Assembly: GCA_964607915.1 (NCBI GenBank)
Contig: CAZSMU010000037.1
Span: forward strand, 1-26,432
From: JADJPL01 sp964607915
GTDB lineage: Bacteria > Bacteroidota > Bacteroidia > Chitinophagales > Saprospiraceae
Length of the DNA: 26,432 nucleotides
Direction of reading: 5' to 3'
Shown: one piece after another, positions 17,401-23,600 of the stretch
Layout of the letters: each line of letters opens with the position of its first letter
Numbering within the stretch: position 1 is the stretch's first letter
Position numbers and translations under genes: made by a program
Notes under the pieces: model-generated
Told to the model about the DNA's origin: nothing
Databases searched by the model: none
What the model saw: the letters and a program-made list of their open reading frames with translations, nothing else

Positions 17401-17602
17401 CGTTGGATAAAGCGTACTTCCCGTCCAGGTCCGTCACTGCACCATTGGTTGTCCCCGTGACGACCACCGTGGCGCCTATTAAACCTGTACCGTCATCCGC
17501 GGAACTTACCGTGCCGGTAATCGTCCGCTGGGCGAGTACCCCTGCCGCACCTAACAGCACGAACAGGCTGCTCAGCACCCATTGCTTGTAAAATCTTGGC
17601 AT
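14486..17602 (-). CDS. SusC/RagA-family TonB-linked outer-membrane transporter
   Basis: A 1038-residue TonB-dependent beta-barrel importer for large nutrients. Order: signal peptide (about 1-25, ending GVLAQ); carboxypeptidase-regulatory-like domain (TITGTVSSADDGTGLIGATV ... GKYALSNVPNGATLTFSMIGY, about 27-105); a plug domain with VVSALQGKVAGALI, LRGINSLDPSGDNQPLIVVDG and the SusC signature DISVLKGPAATALYGS followed by NGAIIITTKRGK; then the barrel to the C-terminal aromatic strand ending NVTFK. The length is typical. First gene of an operon with SusD and a small lipoprotein. The frame is intact. A large open frame on the opposite strand (15035-16789) is only a shadow. Substrate unknown. Confidence 0.95.
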   Translation of the reverse strand: MPRFYKQWVLSSLFVLLGAAGVLAQRTITGTVSSADDGTGLIGATVVVTGTTNGAVTDLDGKYALSNVPNGATLTFSMIGYATQVISVGASNVIDVVLETDALTLGEVTITGAFGVKREARGLTYSAQRIGGTELLASNEQNVVSALQGKVAGALINTTSGAPGAGANIILRGINSLDPSGDNQPLIVVDGVIASNATNVGSVLPSAGTNAFTSGEQFSNTNRLADINPNDIEDISVLKGPAATALYGSLAQNGAIIITTKRGKEGKSTIQLSTTYGVDDINKWPEIQTLYREGISGRIRVNADNTLSTTKFQDYGPPILGNPVYNNLRNLFVQGSRMKTDLSVTGGNKGFSYLLSGSTFQQDGIVPGTSFDRNTLRMNAGYQVNPWLNLSGGVSYTNSATVAANGGDKSVMSALTYHSNTYDVNDYINPNGSIKSYAGTLIDNPRWLAEFAPYRTNVNRYTSQVTADAKVTSWFTLRYQAGLDQYTDVRKYIMPNVTDLGFQVGGFTTDENFSSRLFTSNLLGTVQANLNDALKLRVLAGHSVIDNRFENIGTRGEGLVIPGFYDITNTRNVFPFYDFAQSRLIGVFGDLNLDYKGFAYLTASARNDWTSTLPQGNNSFFYPSIGAGFVFSEIPGLTLPSFISYGKIRASYAETGKGTSPYRVGSYFENAPRFPYGPPRNPADAASKDPIPGFRRRVTIGVPDLRPERTQGYELGMEMMFAKRRVGFDVTYFDQSTIDQIFPVPVSNASGYSTVVTNAGTIRNKGVEVSLNLVPLQSRHFTWDMKVNFARLRGTVEKVDTSVGVVTVFDAAWVASRMVEGGRVGDLYGYRFRYATDGQLLIGADGYPIVDLTRLQLAGNALPDFTAALVNTFTYKGLSLNFQIEWRQGGDVYDMGMRNAIRNGILKSTERRHELVVFKGVKADGTPNTTAVEVEGDNFYRSSGRYNAASEVLIQDASWVRLRVVSLSYNLPSKALKGLPIAGISVNLTGNNLWLNTPFKGYDPESMQNGAGNNAFGFSGLTTPAVRSLNAGLNVTFK

Positions 17603-17679
17603 AGCGTTGATAATATGTGAAAAAAGAAAGGTTGATACGCAAGGCTTTCAGGGTTGGAAGTCCATAGACCTTACCTGGG

Positions 17680-17709
17680 CGAAGATAGACTTTTTCACCG
17701 TTTTTATAA
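17680..17709 (-). promoter_or_regulatory. Candidate promoter of SusCD operon (TTA-N19-TATCTTCG)
   Basis: On the minus strand TATCTTCG (17680-17687) matches TAnnTTTG at all but one base, with TTA 19 bp upstream (17707-17709). This gives a leader of roughly 70 nt before the SusC ATG at 17602, within the normal range for this gene family. It is the best match in the intergenic region. Confidence 0.4.
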
Positions 17710-17813
17710 GGCTAATTTGTTCCATACAGGACGTAATACCCGCATGTCTTTGTTTTGTTTGCAGATTTGAAAAAAAGTTAGGTTGGGGGCAGTAGGCGGA
17801 CCGTGTGCCGTCA

Positions 17814-17846
17814 GCCGTAGGCTACGGCGAGGTCGGGTTGTCCCGA
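17814..17846 (-). terminator. Two tandem hairpins just after the RNA ligase gene
   Basis: Read on the minus strand, TCGGG-ACAA-CCCGA (17846-17833) begins 5 nt after the ligase stop codon. It is followed by GCCGTAG/CTACGGC arms with a one-base centre (17828-17814). Both are GC-rich perfect inverted repeats, but no U-tract follows. They could end or protect the operon mRNA, or mark the island boundary. The rest of 17603-17851 shows only the SusC promoter. Confidence 0.3.
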
Positions 17847-17851
17847 TGGCG

Positions 17852-18544
17852 TTACCGTCTGGTGTAGCTGCTCCTCAAGCATGTATTGTACACAATTTTC
17901 TTGTGCATCCAATGTGTGTCTATCATCTGGATAAAGCCCGCACGTACTATTTTGGCGCGATTACACAGATAGCCCGCTGCGTCACGGCGTACGTAAACCC
18001 CCTCTATTGGTTCATCGCTCAGTCTGGAAGGGGTATTCAGTAACTTTAACAGCTTTGCCTTATCCGTTTGTCCTTTGAAGATAAGCGGCACACTGCTGAT
18101 CTGACCATCCTGCAGGATGGCATTTCTTCGTTCTACAGATAGGAACCTGCCGGTAGCTTTTTCAAATACATCAAAACCAATAAACCAGTCCGGCAGCTTG
18201 GTGTAATGGATAGAATGTGCCAGATAACACCATTCGCCGAAAAGGATATACTGGTGGCTTAGTGCGTTTTTTAGCAACTCGTAGCGCTCGTAACCCCACT
18301 CCGTCAGTAGCTTGAACTGTGGGTGAGTATCATAGGTGACGTAATTCCCACGGTTTTGGAACTGCAATTCCCCTGCATCGTTGAATGAGATACCAATGTT
18401 CGCCCCATCTACCTTTTCCTCCACTATCACAGGGGAGGATAGAAATTCTTCCGACTCCTGGGGAGTCATTACTTTATCGTCGCGAACGGAAACCCCGGGT
18501 ATAACAAACAGGTGCGGGGTTCTTGGGAACTTGAAAAAATCCAT
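17852..18544 (-). CDS. Rnl2-like ATP-dependent RNA ligase (standalone)
   Basis: A 230-residue covalent nucleotidyltransferase that would seal RNA ends through an enzyme-AMP intermediate. All motifs are readable: motif I EEKVDGANIG with the AMP-accepting Lys44; NRG at 64-66; motif III LFGEWCY with Glu104; IIIa FDVFE at 124-128; motif IV EGVYVR with Glu181; and motif V NRAKIVR with Lys198. The start FPRTPHL and the end FIQMIDTHWMHKKIVYN match the short bacterial RNA ligase family, so it is complete although it lacks the T4 Rnl2 C-terminal domain. The last residues (LRSSYTRR) fall where base composition changes and may be boundary-derived. The start lies 1 nt after the PIN gene stop (TGA-g-ATG), so it is translated with it. 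RNA versus nicked-duplex preference is unknown; DNA ligase is unlikely from the motif spacing. Confidence 0.88.
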   Translation of the reverse strand: MDFFKFPRTPHLFVIPGVSVRDDKVMTPQESEEFLSSPVIVEEKVDGANIGISFNDAGELQFQNRGNYVTYDTHPQFKLLTEWGYERYELLKNALSHQYILFGEWCYLAHSIHYTKLPDWFIGFDVFEKATGRFLSVERRNAILQDGQISSVPLIFKGQTDKAKLLKLLNTPSRLSDEPIEGVYVRRDAAGYLCNRAKIVRAGFIQMIDTHWMHKKIVYNTCLRSSYTRR

Positions 18545-18545
18545 C

Positions 18546-19040
18546 TCAGCCCATTTTTTTTTGAAAAATTGCGCTCAATTCTTCCCTACAAAGAAAATGA
18601 ACCGGAATTTCGGCAGCCTGTAATGCTTCTGCCCACCCTATCCATTTGCTGTCGGAGGCCTGTGCAATCGGGGTGGTAGTATCATTGGCGTTGCTTATTG
18701 CAATGAATTTCTTGTCAGAAAGGTCAATAGCAACGGAATCCAGCATATCTGGGTACTCGTCGAAATCGTAGTCTGTGTTACCCGAGCGGGTCAGAGGTAC
18801 TTCTTTGACACGGCCATGTTTGGTAAGAACCTGCTTCAGGAATTTATCACCAATACCGCTCTTTTTGGTATTCAGTTTATGCAGGTACTCTTCTAAAACT
18901 TGATACTGATTATCAATAACGAGAATGTGCTGCCCCCAGAAGGATTGTATGAATCTGATACAAGCCTCCTCGCAGTCCAAAGACATGTTAGATAGTCCGT
19001 TCGCTACCAGTAGTACATTGGTATCAACTACGTATTCCAT
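18546..19040 (-). CDS. PIN-domain-like ribonuclease (putative effector)
   Basis: A 164-residue protein beginning MEYVVDTNVLLVANG, the hallmark first strand of PIN nucleases with Asp6. Further acidic candidates are in the expected order: Glu50/Glu51 (VLEEYLHKL), Asp109 (LSDKKFIAIS) and Asp130 (ASDSKWIGW). These would bind the metal ions for RNA cleavage. No antitoxin-like gene (AbrB, RHH or Phd type) is adjacent, so it is not an obvious VapC of a VapBC pair. The alternative start at 19067 adds nine residues inside the ATPase gene and is less likely, since PIN proteins begin right at this strand. It overlaps the ATPase gene by 17 bp and is followed after 1 nt by the RNA ligase gene. Target RNA is unknown. 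Confidence 0.78.
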   Translation of the reverse strand: MEYVVDTNVLLVANGLSNMSLDCEEACIRFIQSFWGQHILVIDNQYQVLEEYLHKLNTKKSGIGDKFLKQVLTKHGRVKEVPLTRSGNTDYDFDEYPDMLDSVAIDLSDKKFIAISNANDTTTPIAQASDSKWIGWAEALQAAEIPVHFLCREELSAIFQKKMG

Positions 19041-20439
19041 CCCCGGACATTTTCCTCTTCCTTTCAATTCCCTTCAGTGCCATAGCCGTCAGGTCTTCCA
19101 GCTCATCGCCAAAAAAATGATCAGGCCAGTTCAGGATATTGCCGAACGCATCAATTTCAAGCGCTTCAATAGTGGAAATACCCCTGTTCTGGTCAATGAA
19201 ATAAATGGCTACATCCTCGGGTCGAATTTCCTCTTCCGCAATCTTGCGTTGCAGGCGTCTGATTAAATGTTCAGAGTGTGACTCAATGATTAACTGTGTA
19301 TTGCGAGGCTTGCTGTCCTCATACGCGTGAATTGCCTCTATGAATACATCAGCGAGGTAAGCCTGAACCGAAGGATGCAGGTGAATTTCGGGCTGCTCAA
19401 ACAGGATAGTGGAATTGGAGGGGACGTAGAAACACTGTACCAGTACGGGCAGTACCTGTGAAATCCCGAAGCCTACGTCGGTAATCAATACCTCGGGAGC
19501 GCCCTTCTGTACCTTTATACGTACTTCATATTCCTTTCTGCCCTCTGCAATAGGTGACAAACGGAACTCCTCAATAAGTTTCATCGTCTTCAACCACCGG
19601 GCAATCAACATCTGGAACGATTCACCCTTCTTCCTCCGCCCCCTGGAAACAGAACGATTGCCAGCAGCGAGCATGGCATTGACGGATAACCGTCCACGTG
19701 TACCTACATCAGGAGGCATCTCACCTGAAAACTGGTAGAAACGCTCGGGATATTCTCTCAAAGGCCCTACGTAGAAGAGGGATTTGAAAAGATTTTTCAT
19801 AGAGAGCGAAAAATCAGTTAGAAATCCTGTGTTCTGATAGTAGGCAATGGCCTCGCCAGGGAATCCAAAAAAATTCTCGGGATGAGGCAGCACACCCGGA
19901 CGCCCCTGCTGCCTGATCGCCCTGTAGCCCTCCGCAAGGAGCTCATACTGATTTCTGGCAGCATCCTTTATCTTTAAACCAAGGTTGATATCCTGGCGTT
20001 CAGCGTCCCCCGGTTTGTCCATTCGCAATTTGTAGGATAGGTTGTCCAGTACTATCCTTTTGACATTCCTGTCATATTCAATTTTTGCATTAAATCCTAT
20101 CTGATGGTAAGGACCATATTTCTTCTCATTTACGGGATCGGTAAATCCTATACCATTGACATCCTGATAGTTAATTGAAAAACGAATCGCTCTGGATTCA
20201 TCATGTCCGTGTGCGATATCGTGCCAGTTTCCCAGATCTACTATCGAACTGCTGTCGCCTGTATGCAGCACTCTTTGTCGGTCGTAAGATTCTACCGTTT
20301 GTTTTAACATCAATAGAAACTGGGCAATACTGGATTTGCCGGAACTGTTTGTTCCACAAAATATAGTCAAGGGGGCTAGCCTTATCGGACCTGTTGCCTT
20401 CCATGACTTAAAATTTTCGATACTAATTTCAGTAAGCAT
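19024..20439 (-). CDS. DUF3696-type AAA/ABC-like ATPase (OLD/RecF-like), first gene of operon
   Basis: A 471-residue SMC/RecF-like ATPase without a coiled-coil insertion of Rad50 size. Motifs: ENFKSW start; Walker A GTNSSGKSS at 29-37; signature-like GFGISQVLPV; Walker B/D-loop ILFEQPEIHLHPSVQ (from about 345); and H-loop IIESHSEHLIRRLQRK. The C-terminal tail (RPEDVAIYFIDQNRG ... FFGDELEDL) is characteristic of DUF3696. No TOPRIM or nuclease domain is fused to it, so an effector would have to act in trans; the following PIN gene fits. ATPases of this class are sensors or regulators in several phage-defence systems (Septu, PARIS-type), which supports but does not prove such a role. Promoter -7 element 46 nt upstream. 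Start ATG 20439 opens directly into the conserved N-terminal strand. Confidence 0.88.
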   Translation of the reverse strand: MLTEISIENFKSWKATGPIRLAPLTIFCGTNSSGKSSIAQFLLMLKQTVESYDRQRVLHTGDSSSIVDLGNWHDIAHGHDESRAIRFSINYQDVNGIGFTDPVNEKKYGPYHQIGFNAKIEYDRNVKRIVLDNLSYKLRMDKPGDAERQDINLGLKIKDAARNQYELLAEGYRAIRQQGRPGVLPHPENFFGFPGEAIAYYQNTGFLTDFSLSMKNLFKSLFYVGPLREYPERFYQFSGEMPPDVGTRGRLSVNAMLAAGNRSVSRGRRKKGESFQMLIARWLKTMKLIEEFRLSPIAEGRKEYEVRIKVQKGAPEVLITDVGFGISQVLPVLVQCFYVPSNSTILFEQPEIHLHPSVQAYLADVFIEAIHAYEDSKPRNTQLIIESHSEHLIRRLQRKIAEEEIRPEDVAIYFIDQNRGISTIEALEIDAFGNILNWPDHFFGDELEDLTAMALKGIERKRKMSGDGIRS

Positions 20440-20484
20440 ATCAACAATAAATCAGAACCTCGGTGATAGGTTGCCAGACCTATA

Positions 20485-20492
20485 CAAAAGTA
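20485..20492 (-). promoter_or_regulatory. -7 element of the ATPase-PIN-ligase operon (TACTTTTG)
   Basis: On the minus strand TACTTTTG is an exact match to TAnnTTTG and lies 45 nt before the ATPase ATG. No TTG was found 19-20 bp upstream, so the -33 half is weak. The remaining bases of 20493-20618 hold no gene or hairpin that I can support. Confidence 0.5.
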
Positions 20493-20618
20493 ACTTATTT
20501 CCCGGAAACCATCTTTGGATTCAAGTATATTTGTTCATCTCAAGTACGCCTTATGAAATACCCCCTCTATCCAACCGACGCCTTTACAGACAGCGATTTT
20601 GGTGGGGTTCCTCCCTCC

Positions 20619-23600
20619 TCAACGCAGCAGCAGCACATCGCCGCTAAAGGTGTCCTCTATCTCTTGTACGTCGTCGCGCGCCTGTATGACCAGGGTGTAT
20701 AAAAAGACGCCCTGCGGCAACTTGGCCCCCCGATAGGTGCCGTCCCAGCCCTGCCCCGGGGTCTGCGACTGGAACACGAGGTTGCCCCAGCGGTCGAACA
20801 GGCGCAGCTCGTAGCGGATTACCTCCACCGCAGGGGGGAGCTGCGGGATAAACTCATCGTTTACCCCGTCGCCGTTGGGCGAAAAGGCGTTCGGCGCAAA
20901 GAGGCTGAACACAGCACACTCGCGGGTCTGGACGACAATCGTATCTGCACCCCTGCACAGGCCGTCGCTGGTGCGGAGGATGTAAGTCCCCGCCTGACTG
21001 ACCGAAAGCTGCGGTCCCGTGCTGCCGTCCTGCCACTCGTAGCGCTCGGCCTGGATATTGCTCTTCAACAGCAACTTGTCCTTGGTGCATATCGTAGTGT
21101 CCGGCCCTAAGGAAGGCCTGGGCACCGGCTGGAAGCGGATCGTGATGGAATCCCGCCAGGAGCAGCCGTCCATCGTGGCTTCCGCCCATACCAGACCGCT
21201 CTGGCTTACGGAAACCTGCCGGGCCGAAGCCCCCGTGCTCCAGCGGTAGGTGTCGGCTTCTTCCGGCGCCAGAAGGCTCAAGGCGCTACCGCCGCACAGC
21301 GTCTTGTCTTTGCACAGACTGAAGACCGGTAGGGGGTTGTAGCTCATGCGCACGGTGTCGCGCTGTACGCAAACGCCGACCTTCACTTCGACGGTATAGC
21401 TGCCGGGCCGATCTACCGTAAACACCGGATTGGCAGAGCCGTCCTGCCAGCGGTAACTGGCCCCCGGCGTGCTCGCGCTCAGCCGGAGGGTCTGCCCCTC
21501 GCAGAGCGCCCGGTCCGGCCCCAGCCAGTCGGCCGGGAAAGCAAAAATAGCCACCCGGATGGAGTCCCGCACCTTGCAACCGTTCAACTCGGACTCGAGC
21601 CAGTAGGTGCCGGCCTGCCGCACCGTCTCCGACACCGCAGTCGAACCGCTGCTCCAGCGGTACGTGGCCCCGGGGAAGGGCGACTGCAGCAGCAGCGACT
21701 GCCCGGCGCAAAGGGTCGTATCCGCTCCCAGCGCCACCAGCGGCGCCACGCGGTACGCAACTTGTATGGAGTCCCGCCGGGAACACCCGCTGCGGGTGGC
21801 TTCCGCCCAGTACAGCCCGTCCTGCCGGATGCGGAAGGCAGGGCCCGTACTGCCGTCCTGCCACTTCAGTACGGCACCCGGACTGTAGGGCGTCATCAGC
21901 ACTTCTTCTCCGGGGCAAGGGCTCAGGTCCGGCCCCAGCGACAGCTCGGGAAGAGGGTTGAACGTCACCTGCCGCGCATCGGAAAAGGTACAGCCGTTCA
22001 GCGTCGCCGTCAAGGCGTAGCCGGCACTGGAAAAGACTTCTACGCGCTGCACGGCAGCGCCCGTATTCCATTTGTAGGCGACCCCCGCCGTCGCAGGCCC
22101 CTGCAGCACAAGGGTCTGCCCCTGACAGAGGGTCGTATCGGCCCCTAACTCAAAGCGGGGCAGCGCCTGTACGCTCAGGCTCACCGAGTCCCGCTCCGCG
22201 CAGTTGTTCCGCCGGGCTTCGACCCAATAGACGCCGCTGTTGCCCGCACTGAAGCTGGGCGTCGTACTGCCGTCCTGCCAGCGGAACGCCGCATCGGGTA
22301 TCGGAGGCGCCCAGGTGACGACTGCGCCCTCGCAGATCGTGGTGTCGCGCCCCAGACTGAGGTTCATCGGAGACTCGTAGCGGATGGCCACGGTGTCGCG
22401 CGCCCTGCAACGCCCGTCAAATACCTCGACGGCATAGGTGTCGGCGCGGCTGACCAGAATCGTGGAATCGCGCGATCCGTCCTGCCAGCGATACGAAACG
22501 GCTGCCGCATTGCCGCTGCCCAGGCGCAAGACCTCGGCCGGACACAGCGAACGGTCGGGGCCCAACCCCACCGCAGGCAGGGCCTGGTACGATACCTGCA
22601 GGGAATCCGCCGACGTACACCCGCTCAGCTCTAACTCAACCCGGTATTTGCCGGGGCCGCGCACCGTGAAACCCGATTTGCGGGTGCTGTCCTGCCACAG
22701 GTAGCGGATGCCCAACAAAGGCAGGGCTGCATCCAGCCGCAGCGTATCTCCGGTACACAAGATGGTGTCGGCCGGAAGCTCCGCCCGGAACTCGGCCGCC
22801 GCGAGGACTTGTATGGAGTCGCGGAACGTACAACGGCTCCCATAGCGCACCTCCGCCCAGAACGTGCCGGGCACAGACGTGCTCAGGAAAGGCTCCTTGC
22901 TGCCGTCGCTCCACAAATATTGCTCGCCCGGGATGAAGGTGCGCGCATCCAGGCGGGCCGTCGTGCCCTTGCACAACACGATGTCTTTGCCTAAAATGCC
23001 CTCATCTACAAAGTCCTCGGGCGACTCAAAACGCCAACCGGCGTTGCTGTTGGAAATATTTGTGCTGTGCGTGCCCGCAAAAAAGGCCGCACTGCCCTCC
23101 GCCTGCTGGTCGCGCATCTGGATGAAATCGGCAGCGATCGTGCCGCTGTTCATCCGCAGCCGGGACTTGACCCCGGGCTGCGTGGAAGACAGCGCGATAG
23201 ACAGACAGTTGTTGCCGATGACCTGCAGGAAAGAACGCACCTCCTGCAAACCCTGCGCGTCCAATTGATAGGATTTGCCGGGCGAAAAGAGGAGCGAATC
23301 GGCAAGGTGATTCCCCAACAGCATGCCGTCGTTCAGAAACTCCAGGCGGTTGTACCGCAGGCGCCCGCGAAAGGTCTGTACCTTGCTCAAGCCATCCTGC
23401 GCAGAAAACAAGACGTTGTGGAACACACTGGAGTCCTGCACCAGCAAACGGGGCGTCCTGGAAGTGAATTCCAGCAGCGAAGAGTCGGGGAACATCTCCA
23501 GCGTTTGATATACCGCCCAGGTAGCGCGGTAGTTATCGTCGAAGCCCTTGAGGATCCAGTGGCTCCCGCCCATGCGCAGACGGCGGAAATTTTGCTGGAT

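Noticed and set aside
18546..19067. VapC toxin of a VapBC toxin-antitoxin module
   Set aside because: No antitoxin-like gene precedes it; the partner is a 471-residue ATPase overlapping by 17 bp.
17871..20622. CTCCTCAA at 17871-17878 and 20615-20622 as island-flanking target duplication
   Set aside because: Eight bases only, one copy overlaps the giant gene's stop codon and the other lies inside the RNA ligase coding end; likely chance.
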